Source: Annona cherimola
Taxonomy: Eukaryota; Streptophyta; Magnoliopsida; Magnoliales; Annonaceae
NCBI GenBank assembly: GCA_030490835.1
Contig: CM059977.1
Span: 36,043,676-36,107,675, forward strand
Length of the DNA: 64,000 bases
Direction: 5' to 3'
Part shown: positions 47,757 through 58,030 of the stretch, piece after piece
How the letters are laid out: the number at the start of each line of letters is the position of its first letter
How positions within the stretch are numbered: the stretch's first letter is position 1
The notes under the pieces: model-generated
What the model saw: the letters and a program-made list of their open reading frames with translations, nothing else
The model's database searches: none
Told to the model about the DNA's origin: nothing
Made by a program: the position numbers and the translations under genes

Positions 47757-48854
47757 TCAGGAATCGGACTCTGTCTCGTCCTCGTTGTCGGGCTGGGGTT
47801 GTGATGATTGCCAAAAACAAGCTCGGACCTCTGGAGGTGTCGGCGGAAAAGGTGGGAGGGTGGAGATATCGATCTGGCGGTCTTCTATGATCCGCCGTAG
47901 GTAAGCCTCCATCGCCCGATCATGTTGCCGCTGGTATCTAGCTTGGGTGGCAACCAGATTCTCTAGGTTGGTTAGCCGCTCAGCTGTAGATAGCGGCTGT
48001 GAAGATGGTCCCGCTGTAGGTGAAGCTGATCTGGGGCGTGTAGTGGCTGTGCGAACCCGGGGATGGGTGCGGTAGGAGAGGTCGTCTATGATGGCCTGAC
48101 AGTTCAGGACCTCCTCAGTCGGCTCCCATCTGACGTCGGCCCGCTTGTAGAGCCTGATGATGAGGGATGGGCAGAAATAGCTGCCCCGTGGTGCGGTCGC
48201 ACAGGCGCAAAGCTGATGGTATATGAGCTTTCCGACGTCGATCATCAATCCACTGTAGATGGCATATAGCAGAAGGACCTTGTCCATCGTCACATCATTG
48301 ACATGGGTCGACGACATTATCCGGGCCGAGATGAAGTGGAAAATCATTCGCCCGTCATACATCATCTCACTGTGCTTGAAGGACGTCAGCTGTCCTCCCG
48401 TAGACTTCCAAACCGGTGGCTTCTGGCAAAACGGTCTGGTGATGGATTCTATATCTCGATCTTCGCCCTCCAGGAATGCCTCATAGTCGTCTGGGTGAGG
48501 AAAAGAGTCCAGCCCATAGTATGTGTTGATCGCCTCTGCATGGAAGGGGACGATCTTGCCCCTAACTTTCACTCGCCCTTCTTCGTGCTCCACTGCATTG
48601 GCATAGAACTCCTTGACCACGGGAGTAATAGCTGCCGGGGGTTGCGCCACGAACTGTTGCCAACCTCGAGCGTGCAAGTTAAGGAGCGGGGCGTCTGAGA
48701 ACTCATCAATTTTTATTCCTCTCTCTGGAATCAGATGCCTTTTCTGAAGCGCATCTGTGTAGCGCTTGAAGGCTTTGGCTGACACAAACTTGTTGGCGTC
48801 AAAGTTGACGGGTTCCTGAACTTTCTTCCTCTTGGATGATGATGATGAAGCCAT
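47757..48854 (-). CDS. Intact extra ORF, putative plant transposon protein
   Basis: 365 codons from the ATG at 48852-48854 (MASSSSSKRKK) to the stop at 47757; an upstream TTG-led extension is less likely. Recognisable blocks are FVSAKAFKRYTDAL (about residues 24-37), LIPERGIKID, GWQQFVAQPPA and VKEFYANAVEHEEGRVKVRG. This is the pattern of the plant domain called 'putative plant transposon protein' (Pfam PF20167, from memory); its biochemical role is unknown. The C-terminal third is Pro/Ser/Arg-rich and includes a predicted coiled coil around SQPLSTAERLTNLENLVA, ending in an acidic tail. It is visibly richer in G+C than everything around it and has no stops, while gag and protease of the same element are broken. 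It sits where env-like ORFs occur in Athila elements. An internal promoter candidate lies upstream at 49422-49583. Confidence 0.8.
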   Translation of the reverse strand: MASSSSSKRKKVQEPVNFDANKFVSAKAFKRYTDALQKRHLIPERGIKIDEFSDAPLLNLHARGWQQFVAQPPAAITPVVKEFYANAVEHEEGRVKVRGKIVPFHAEAINTYYGLDSFPHPDDYEAFLEGEDRDIESITRPFCQKPPVWKSTGGQLTSFKHSEMMYDGRMIFHFISARIMSSTHVNDVTMDKVLLLYAIYSGLMIDVGKLIYHQLCACATAPRGSYFCPSLIIRLYKRADVRWEPTEEVLNCQAIIDDLSYRTHPRVRTATTRPRSASPTAGPSSQPLSTAERLTNLENLVATQARYQRQHDRAMEAYLRRIIEDRQIDISTLPPFPPTPPEVRACFWQSSQPQPDNEDETESDS

Positions 48855-49221
48855 GTTGCAGCCAAGCAATTTCAAACAACCCTTGCAAACAGAAATTCAA
48901 CACAACCAAGCAATCCAACGAGCCAAACTCCAAAATGTGCCAAAAGCAATCACCGGTGAATCTCCACCAACCAGCCACCAATATCAAACAAGCACCACAC
49001 CAATGCCAAACAAGTCAATCCACAAACTGAACCGAAGAACTATGCATTCAAATCAATCTCCAATCCACAAACCAATCCGTAAAAACTCACCAATCCAATC
49101 CAATATTCTACTCAAACAGTTATCCAATTACTTCAAAGCAATTATAATGCACCAAAAATGGGGAAATTTTTACCCACAAAGCTTTTCACCTGAAAATTTG
49201 ATGCTGCCCTATTTCTGCACT

Positions 49222-49583
49222 GGCGCCGGGGCGCGGAGGAGTCGGTGCCTAGGCGCCAACTTGCTGTGAGCTGTTCTTCGGCACCGGATGAAGGAAAGAT
49301 GATGATGGGGCTCAAAATAGAGCCACCGTGATGAAATGCAGTTGGATTCAAGTTAGAAAAGCTTGGAATCAAGGGAAGATTGATTAGAAGGGAAAACGAA
49401 GGAAGAAGGGTCGGCGCCGGGGCTTGGGTTAGGGTTTAGAACCCTAACCCAAGCTTTATAGTGCCGTACGATCGTGCTGTCCACAACCTGGTGCCGGGGC
49501 GCCAAGTTGTGGCGCCTAGGCGCCCGTGTTCTTCGGGAAGTTACTCAAGGCGCCGGGGCGCCCCTCTACGGCGCTCAAGCGCC
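49222..49583 (-). promoter_or_regulatory. Candidate internal promoter of element 2
   Basis: Reading the - strand: four GGCGCC-type palindromes at 49490-49583 (one perfect, GGCGCCTAGGCGCC, 49511-49524), then a TATA box CACTATAAAG (49454-49463), then a telo-box hairpin (49422-49454), then two more palindromes in the presumed leader (49222-49257), and finally the ORF start at 48854. The palindrome-then-TATA order and spacing match the element's own LTR U3. No transcript data are available. Confidence 0.5.
49422..49454. other. Perfect telo-box hairpin, 15-bp arms
   Basis: GCTTGGGTTAGGGTT (49422-49436) is followed by a 3-base loop and its exact reverse complement (49440-49454). The arms contain the plant telomere/telo-box word (TTAGGGTT, AACCCTAA). 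It touches the TATA box on the - strand side. Confidence 0.9.
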
Positions 49584-49639
49584 ATTTTTTTTAAAAGAAA
49601 CAAAAATAAAAAATAAAAATAAAATTACAAATCTACCTG

Positions 49640-49707
49640 GAACCAAACAATGGGTTGCCTCCCATATAGTGCTAAGCTTAACGTCCTCAGCACAACGTTT
49701 CTGCTAT
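49640..49707 (-). other. Post-integrase landmark fused to protease end
   Basis: The - strand reads ...TTAAGCTTAGCACTATA then TGGGAGGCAACCCA, a TGGG/CCCA mini-hairpin. The corresponding landmark in element 1 follows integrase; here it begins about 20 bp after the protease ORF stop. This pinpoints the deletion that removed RT-RH-INT. Confidence 0.65.
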
Positions 49708-50540
49708 TCAGTCCTGTTTCAATTTCACCACCTCGAACTCCTGGTCAATAGGGCTGCAACCTGGAAGTTCCGAATTGCTCTTAGCCCATCGTTTCATGAA
49801 GTTGTGGCAAATTTGATTTTTCGACCGATTAGATAGGGGTATTTTTACATGAAAATTTCCAATTTTATCAAATGCAAACTCCCCTATTCCTTTATTGGCT
49901 TTAATATCCATGTCTTGACTTCCCAACGGCTCGGTTATTTGTTTAGGCCCGATGTAACCAGCGAGTCGGTCTTTAACACTGGCCGATAATTTATGGCCCC
50001 TATTGGCAATCTCCTCTTGGTCTTCCTCAATACTAGCGTGAGGCAACTTTTGAACCTCTGAATTACCCATATCAACCCTTAAGCAATCCTCTAGGTTAGT
50101 CGGGCTGTGTATAGGCTTGAGCACTTTAAATGTAACCTTTTCATTTTGTACCTGCATGGTTAATTCTCCAGCTCGTATATCGATTATCGCATTGCCCGTT
50201 GCTAGAAAAGGTCGACCCAAAATGATAGGTATGTCTCGATCCTCTTCATAGTCCAGGATAATAAAATCTGCCGGAAAAATAAATTTGTCCACCTTCACAA
50301 GGACATCCTCAATAATACCTTCCGGGTATGTAATGGATTGATCCGCCAGTTGCAGCGTCACGGTGGTAGGTCAAGCTTCCCCGAGGCCCAACTTTCTGAA
50401 AATGGACTTAGGCATGAGATTAATGCTGGCTCCCAAGTCGCATAATGCTCTCCCGAAATACTGGTTGCCAATTGTGCACGGGATTGTGAAACTCCCGGGG
50501 TCCTTGAGTTTAGGAGGTAGCTTCCTCTACACCCTTGCAC
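49708..50540 (-). pseudogene. pol: Element 2 protease
   Basis: One frame carries the active-site block CDLGASINLMPKSIF (D-L-G at about 50431-50439) and continues through LQLADQSITYPEGIIEDVLV and PIILGRPFLATGNAIIDIRA. Two in-frame stops break it: TAG at 50527-50529 and TGA at about 50371-50373. The open remainder (49708-50361) extends about 140 codons beyond the protease as an acidic linker, then ends with no RT. Confidence 0.85.
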
Positions 50541-52340
50541 TGGTTTCCTCTGTTAGCGCCACTGTCTCGAATTCCATCAACCGCCTTTTCTTTGATAGCA
50601 CGTCTTTCATGAATTTGGCGTAGCTCGGCATTTGTTCTAAGGCTTCGACGAGAGGTATATTGATGTGCAGCTGCTTCAGTACCTCGAGAAATTTCTTGAA
50701 CTGGCCCTCCTTTTTAGATTTTTCGAATCGCTGAGGAAATGGAGGAGGTGGCCTTGGATTCGTGGTGATTTCCGCATCTGTTTGGTTCTGAGTTGCAGCT
50801 GGTTCCTTTGTCTCCTGTGATTGCTGAATCAGAGGGTTAGTGGGTTCAGTCACCAACTCTGGTGGAGTTGGGTCTGGTAACTGCTTTCCACTATGCAATG
50901 TGACTGCTTGGACTTGTTCTTTGCCTTTGCCTTTCGGGTTTGGTTTGATGTCGCTCGGCAACGATCCTGGTAGTCGGTTGTTCAGGGCTGAGGCCAGTTG
51001 GCCTATCTGAGCTTCCAAGTTCCTATTCGTCGTGATTTGGGATTGCATAAACTGCATGAAGAGATTTTCCAGATCCAATTTTTTTCCTCTCGCGGTGGTG
51101 GAGTGAACTACATTAGTCTTGTGGGCTGTTGTTGCGGCTGTTGCTGCAGGAATTTAGGCGGTTGATTTGGCCTCGTTTGGTTGTTCCATGAGAAGTTAAG
51201 ATGATTTCTCCAACTTGGGTTGTAGTTGTTTCCATATTGATTAGCTAGGTTTTTTTGGAAATTTCTCACGTAATTAATAGACTCCGGGTTGGAGGCACAT
51301 TCATCACTGGGATGGCCGAATTCACCACACATGTGCAAATGTCTGCTGTTGTCGACTGCTGTGGTGTTGATGTCCCTAACGCACTGATGTTGGCTGGCCT
51401 GGACAAGTTCTGAATTTGCTGAAACAAAGCGTCGATGTGGGCCTTTATCAATGAAAACTAGTCCAGTTGGAGTAGACCTGCACCTCTGCTTCTGTCTGAT
51501 GGCAATTGATAAGTGTTGGTCACCATGTTTTCGAGCAGGGCGATGATTCCTGATAGCTTTTACGTAGCAGAGATCCGTTCGATGAAGAATCCACCATGTG
51601 ACGGGTGGAATCTTGGAGACCGTTATAGAAAATTTGAATTTGTACCCACGGCTGAATTCCATGATGCGGGCACTTTCGGAGCAGGTCTTTCAAACGATCC
51701 CATGCCTTTGATAGGGTCTCCTCGCCGTGTTGCTTGAACGACACTATATTCATTCTCAGCTTGGCTAACTTGGCCGGCGGAAAGTATTTTTCTAGGAATT
51801 TCTGAGCCAAGTCATTCCATGTGTTAACGGAGTTAGGTGGCAAAGAGTCTAGCCACTCGAAAGCTCGATCACGCAGAGAAAATGAAAATGTTTGAAGTCG
51901 CATTGCTTCATTGGAGCTCCGTTCTGCTTGAAAGTGTTCATAATCTGCAGGAAATTCCGCAGATGGCGGTGCGAGTCTTCAGATGCAAAACCTCCGAACT
52001 GCCCGATAGATTGGAGCATTTAGAAAATCACTGGTTTGATTACAAAATTGTTAGTGTCGATCGGAGGAGGTGCAATACTAGTCTGAACAGTATTTTGGCC
52101 AAGCGCAATCAGATCCCAAATTGGCTGGTCCAAATCATCTTGAGGTGGATGATTTGGGATCTCAATCCTCTGGTTTTCTGGCTAGTTTGCATGGACATTC
52201 TCGTTTTGGTTCTCGATACGCTCCATCATATGCTGCTGGCTTCTATCCTCCTTGCTCTTTCGGCGCCTTCTCAAATACGTTCTTTCGGGTTCTGGATCAA
52301 AAGGGATGACGGTCTCCTTTCCGGCTCTGCCTCGGCGCAT
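50527..52340 (-). pseudogene. gag: Element 2 gag
   Basis: Starts at an ATG at 52338-52340 (MRRGRAGKE). The N-terminal part has at least two stops. The capsid block (FSFSLRDRAFEWLDSLPPNS, FLEKYFPPAKLAKLR, CPHHGIQPWVQIQIFYNGL) is in the frame 51520-51903. A shifted frame (51108-51662) holds a degenerate zinc knuckle (CGEFGHPSDEC) and NYNPSWRNHLNFSW. The C-terminal frame (50527-51078) has NLFMQFMQSQ and QAVTLHSGKQLPDP, diagnostic of Athila gag. At least two frameshifts. Confidence 0.85.
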
Positions 52341-52494
52341 GCAATATGAGATAATTCTGCAAAAACTAATGAATTTGAACTGGCAAAAAGAAAAAGAAAA
52401 ATAAGAAAGTCTAATTGAAAGAAATAATGAAAATAAGATATTCTACAAAATTGTACAAGAAAGCAATAAAACTAAATATAATTAGTTAAGCAAA

Positions 52495-52512
52495 TCCCCG
52501 GCAACGGCGCCA
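52495..52512 (-). other. Element 2 primer-binding site (tRNA-Asp)
   Basis: The - strand TGGCGCCGTTGCCGGGGA is a perfect 18-nt match to the 3' end of plant tRNA-Asp, 6 bp inside the 5' LTR. Confidence 0.95.
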
Positions 52513-52518
52513 AAAACT

Positions 52519-54104
52519 TGACGAGCTACGTATATGTCTATTAAATTGCTCGCTATTTACGCAAGTATACGTGCCGTGTCAAGTAATAAAGAGTTAGTAG
52601 AGTATCGTTCCCACGAGGATTTGTAGACCAGAATTATTATTTAGCTTAACTGCTTTCAGGGATTGTTAAATTCTGGGTTTGTGTTCATATTAGATTAATA
52701 ATTGCAAGGGGAAATTAGAGTAGAGATATGAGACTACTGGATACTAAAACGGGTTTACTAATTAGGGATGACAAATGGATAGATTGGAATCCTTGAATCT
52801 AAACTATATTGCTCTGGTTCTTGTTAAGCGGATTTCATATGAATTTACTAGCCCAAGTTCATGTATCTTCATATATTTCTTCCAACAGTATATAAAGCTA
52901 ATTACACTATATTTAAGTACTATGTTCCCATGTCATTAAATAAAGTGAAATTGATAAGTTCATAACTTGTATAATGACTACACAGGGTTTAATGGTATAT
53001 TCCTATCCGTTAAACAACTCTCCTTACACAAAGGTCGAAACCTGTACTTTGCACATGGATCTGGCAAAGATCTCCCTTTCGAAGGGTAAATCAAGCAATT
53101 AAATCATCTTACAAGGTATCTAATCTTGTAAAAGCATTATACTCACACATGCAAAGGTAAATCATACACAACCATGTATATAAGCTTAAATATTCATTCC
53201 TGAATATTCTAAGAACCAAGAAACAATACAGTTTAGAATTCAATTCATCCTAACTATCCTTCTAATGGAGGTTTGGTTCAAAGACATGATCTTAACAACC
53301 ACTGCATCCATATAAAAAGTATCCATGAGGCAGAGAAAGAAAATTGGAAAGAATAAGAAAAACTATTTTCCGGCGGTTTCCACCAACGGGACTTGAATTC
53401 CTTCTTCAATCCGAGCTTTAATCTTGATTCCCGCTTTCTTTTGCACTGTAGTTCATTCTCTGGCTCTCCTCTCCCTCCTTTTTCTCCTCTCTCGCGCGCG
53501 AACCCCTAAGAACTATATATAAAGTCCCCTGTTGCGTAGCTTACGCACTGAAATATTTGCGTACGGATGTGTATTGGCGCCTGGGCGCCAATTCTCTGTG
53601 TGCTAAGCAGCCTGGACACATTCTGGAAATCCTAGGAATTCTTACACTGGCGCCTAGGCACCAACTCCCTGGTCTGCATCATGTGATTTGTGGTTCTTGA
53701 CTTGGGTTTACTATAGAGTATTGGCGCCTGGGCGCCCCTGGATGGCGCCTGGGTGCCAACTCTCTGGATGTGCTCCCTTCATGTTAGCTGTGTTGCAAAC
53801 AGTCAAGGCGTGTAGCGTGGCGCTTGGGCGCCAATTCTCTGATTCTAGATGCCTCAGCTTGCTTTCAACTCGTCCGCTCTGCTGTCGTACGTCCTGTCTT
53901 TCCTACAAAAAATGGAAAAACTAAATAAATAAACTAAAAATGCTTAAATAATGCTAAAATTGCCTAAAAACTAATTAATGCTCCTAAAATGCAAAGCGGA
54001 TGAAAATTAAGCTAAAAGAGTGCAAACTAAGCCTACTCTCTTAAACTAACACACAAATTAAGTCTGAAATGGGCCATGATAACTCGTAAAAATATGAGTT
54101 ATCA
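52519..54104 (-). repeat. Element 2, 5' LTR
   Basis: U3-end hairpin at 54077-54104, five GGCGCC-type palindromes at 53576-53832, TATA box (- strand ctttatatatagtt) at 53511-53524. Compared with the 3' LTR it lacks about 20 bp spanning one palindrome copy. Confidence 0.9.
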
Positions 54105-54109
54105 GTACA

Positions 54110-55423
54110 CCTCTAAAATTTAAAACCACTTCCATTTTCTCTTGAAAGAATTTTTAAGATAAAGTAGTAGTAGTTACCATCACCTTCAACACCATCAAAC
54201 AAAACGAAATAGGAAATGCAATTCTTATCTCAAAAGTTAGTAGCACAATCCAAACTTGCCGCAACAACAAGTTAAGAAGACTACATCAAAATCTTGTAAG
54301 AAATTTGAAAACAGCTCAATCCAATACCAACACCCAAAGCATCATAAGACAAATAGTTTGTTACCAAGTCAAACGAGCTAGCCATAACTAACCAAGCAAA
54401 TTGGGTAGACCAAAATGAAAATGCATGGGAACTCACTAAGTCTCAGTACTAACTACGTTTCTATATTTACAAAAAGAGACTTGGTCTCTATAACTCTCGC
54501 TAATTGCCTCTCTCATTAGTTGTCTCGCCTAACATTAGCAAACACACAAGGATGACATCATCAAACTACCAGTATGAACAGACAAATAATCATTTAGGTA
54601 GGATAGCTGTAGTAACCAATCTTATTGTAGCCTTAGATAACACCCCTTAACAATGACATTAGCAGGCCTTGCTTAGTGGCTATTATTTGAACCTAAACAA
54701 CAACAAGCGCTACTCGAGAGTTGTTATTTAAGCCAAAAGAAGCCAAACATCTCTAGCTTAGCCTAGGCAAGTAGTTGTTTATCAGTCCATCAATAGTCTA
54801 TCACTAAGTCCGCTACATCAACACCCTAATGCCTATAAAAGGAAGCAATGGAAGAAGAGGACGGCGGGGGCTAACTAGAGCCTTCTTCTTAGTAAATTAA
54901 ATTAGCCATAGCCTGTGTCTTCTCCCATCTTCCTCTTGTACCTCTTCTCGTCCCAAACCTTGTAGTCTAAGCTTTGTAATCCCCTTCTTTCTCAAACTTT
55001 TAGACTCATAAACTTTCTAAGTAAGTTCACGGAATACAACTATGTAGATCTTACTAAGAAGATTTAGTTATTGACAAGTGACTCAATTCATCTCTAGAAA
55101 TATTGTAAATCTTTGTTTCGAGCTTGTATTTCAAACTTATTGAAAACTTTCATTGTTAATGAAAATTTTGTTTGCCTGCAATCTTATTCCTAGCATGTTT
55201 ACTTACGTCTACATATAAAGAAAAATTATTAAAATAAAATACTTGATAAAAAGAAGCCAAAATTTCTTAATAGACGTACTTTTTTCAAAAAAATTTATCA
55301 AATCTTTACAAAATATATTAAAATAAGAATGAAAATGTATATTAGGATTAGACTAGCAATATAAGGACTTCTTTAAAAAATGGATATACTTGTACACAGT
55401 GGGCCAAACCTCGACACACCAAA
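54110..55423 (+). promoter_or_regulatory. Spacer with promoter- and leader-like sequence
   Basis: This is the target sequence between elements 2 and 3. A TATAAAAGGAAGC box (54834-54846) stands after several CAAC/CAAT-rich words. It is followed by a long CT-rich, start-poor leader ('tcttctcccatcttcctctt', about 54913-54995). The layout resembles a plant pararetrovirus transcript promoter and leader, and an upstream GATGACATCATC (54552-54563) is as-1-like. No primer site or clear viral ORF was found, so the origin stays open. Confidence 0.3.
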
Positions 55424-55428
55424 CTACA

Positions 55429-56897
55429 TGACGAGCTGCGTATATGTCTATTAAAATGCTCATTTTAACGCAAGTATACGTGCCGATCAAGTAATAAAGA
55501 GTGAGTAGAGTATCGTTCCCACGAGGATTGTGTTAAATGGATTAGCACCTTAAATCTCAATTGTCTAAGTGAATTGGTAAAATAAATGAGAGTTTTCTTT
55601 TAAAGAATTAAATTAAACTAAACTAAACAAAGCAGTAAATGACCAGAGTGGGGTGGATATTGCCGAGATTGCCTTGAGATGATTAAGATAGGTGGGAATA
55701 TGAAGTCATTGAATCATAGCTATGTCATTTGGTCCTAATTAAGTTAGTTGTGCAAATATTACTAATCTAGGTTCATTCATATTCATATATGTCTTCCAAC
55801 ACATACAAACCTAACCAAGTTTTAGTTATGTGCTATGTTCCCATGCACACAAGGTTAATAGGTATATTCCTATCCATATTAACATCTAATACAACATGAG
55901 CTAGAATACCTGGGCCTTATATATGGATCTTATTCAAATTCCACTTTTCCAAGCATGAATCTGAATATTCGATCAATCCACAAGGTTACAAAGCTTGTAA
56001 ACGCATTAAGCATGATATATAAGGGTAATCTCAAGTAACACAAGTCACAGCACAACAGTATTATCAATTCAAGCATAAGAAAACCAAATAACATAGACTA
56101 TGAGTTCAAATTCTACATATCTCCCACCATAGGAAGGTTCAGCCCATAAACATGACTTCAATTTCCATTAAAATCAAATTACAATTATCTCAAGCAAGGA
56201 GAATAACAAATAGGAAGAGATAGATGAGAAGAGGAGATGAAACTCAATGGATTTGTAGTGATAGCTTGGATCTCCACTTGCTCTTCTCTCCTTCCTTGAA
56301 GCTTTTGTGTTTCTCCCTTTCTTCACAGCAGCCACAACCCTCTCTCCGAGTCTCTTTTGCACGCAGCCTTAGGTTTCTATTTATAATGGGTAGCTTGCAT
56401 AGCACATGTGCAGAAACGCACGCACGTTCGGATGCGTAGTGGCGCCTAGCGCCCTTAGCCGGCGCCTAGGCGCCAACTCTCTGTATGCTGTGTAACTTAG
56501 AAACCTTTCGGAATGTCTTAAAATCTGATGCCTTGGCGCCTAGGCGCCCTTAGCTGGCACCTAGGCGCCAACTCCCTGGATGCAATAAATTGTGTGAAGT
56601 GTTGGAGATTCTGGCAAAGGCCTGTAGAATGGCGCCTGGGCGCCAATCCCATGCTCCTTCACTTGGCTCTGTTCTGCATTCAACTCGCTCGTGTGCTTGT
56701 AATTCTCCGTCCTTCCTGTAAAAATGAATGAAACTAAATAAACGAACTAAAAATGCATAAAAACTACATAATGCTCCTAAAATGCAAAGTGAGTGAAAAT
56801 TTAGCTAAATGGATGCAAATTAAACCTAATTTCTTGAACTAACGCGCAAAACTAGTCTAAAATAGGCCATAATAATTCGTATTTTTACGAGTTATCA
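55429..56897 (-). repeat. Element 3, 3' LTR
   Basis: U3-end hairpin 56870-56897 (loop TTTT). Palindromes GGCGCCTAGGCGCC at 56461-56474 and 56535-56548, with variants at 56441, 56556 and 56631. TATA box (- strand cattataaataga) about 56376-56388. Confidence 0.88.
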
Positions 56898-58030
56898 CAC
56901 CCCCAAACTTAAATGTTGCTAGTTCTCGAGCAACACATGCAAACACAATGAATGAATGAATCTGGACTCCGTCAACTCAACCTACTTCCCATTATGCTTC
57001 TATCAATCCATTTCTCTATTCAACAAGATCAAGAATAATCTAAACTTGAAAAATATCCATTTATCAAAACAGGACATGCATATTCATTTTTCATTCGCAA
57101 ACCAAGCCACATGTAAATGATGGTAATTCTAATACAAAGTAATAATTCAAACATGTTAATCTTCCTCTTGATCAAAAGAAACTCGTTAGAAAATCAATAC
57201 AAAATAGGTGAACCAAGGTTTAAGCTGAACTGACTGGTCAAAGAACATGGTAATCATTCACTGGATTCCATTTTTCCTAACTGCACATTCTTTCCTCCCC
57301 CAAACTTATTGTAAAACTCTCCTCACTATATTTCAGGATATCTTGAGAGATGTTTTCATTTTTTATTTGATTTTTTTGGACTCTCCTCACCATATTTCAG
57401 AGTATCTGGGGAGAGTTTTCTTTTTACAGCGTTACTATTGTGACTTTCCTTTGCCTTTTTACGCGGACCTTGACATTTGTTGATGCCAAGTCCCGGTTAC
57501 TCAGCTTAGGTTGATCACCCCCTTTTATTGTTCTGATAACTTATTAAGGATACTGAACATGCTAGAAAATTTTTGTAAAGTATTACCATTTCTGAGACCA
57601 TTAATTCCCTTAAAGCACGTGGTTCACATTTGTTTAACTCAGTTCTTATCATTTTCGTTGAAAAGATTAGCATGAAATTGAATTATAATAATGTACTATG
57701 AGATTTAGTCCAATTCATTCACATGTTACTTGCAAATTTCCTTAACACATAGTCCTTAACTTGAATTTCCGATTTTTCATGAAGTCGATTTTAAGTTAAA
57801 GTTTTTCTCAACCTTGCACATATTTCATCAAAATGGATTGAAATAAGATAATTTTCACAAGAAAAATTTGACATGATATGCAATCTAAACAAAACATGAA
57901 AAACAAACCTACGATCGAGAATTATACACCCCCCCAAACTTGAGAGATGCATTGTCCTCAATGCATGCAACTACATGAAACCTACATGATCATAGACTTA
58001 GAAATAAATACAAAAAGAATATAAAATGGA
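56898..58030 (-). other. Element 3, 3' non-coding region
   Basis: Same order of landmarks as element 2: a polypurine tract at the LTR (56898-56913), a second at 57294-57309, paired CACTATATTTCAGG/CACCATATTTCAGAG motifs (57323-57345, 57387-57410), and a third tract (57927-57941) next to the ATGCATT...AATGCAT hairpin (57946-57965). No ORF. Confidence 0.75.

Larger units (their letters stand above)
44966..54104 (-). mobile_element. RT-less Athila-like element 2 with extra ORF
   Basis: 9,139 bp with LTRs at 44966-46573 (1,608 bp) and 52519-54104 (1,586 bp) and perfect GTACA duplications at 44961-44965 and 54105-54109. A perfect tRNA-Asp primer site and a polypurine tract are present. On the - strand it carries broken gag and protease, then jumps directly to the TGGGAGGCAACCCA landmark that lies after integrase in element 1. 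RT, RNase H and integrase are missing. An intact 365-codon ORF fills the 3' part. By eye the LTRs differ at several percent. It must have moved with enzymes from a related autonomous element. Confidence 0.9.

Noticed and set aside
48832..49269. 145-codon + frame opposite the extra ORF start
   Set aside because: It straddles the ORF start, leader and palindromes on the other strand and has low-complexity Asn/Gln/Ser content.
49422..49454. Interstitial telomere array
   Set aside because: Only one TTAGGGTT word per arm, arranged as an inverted pair, not tandem repeats.
51837..52349. 170-codon + frame opposite gag
   Set aside because: Shadow of the gag N-terminal region; the - strand gives recognisable Athila gag.
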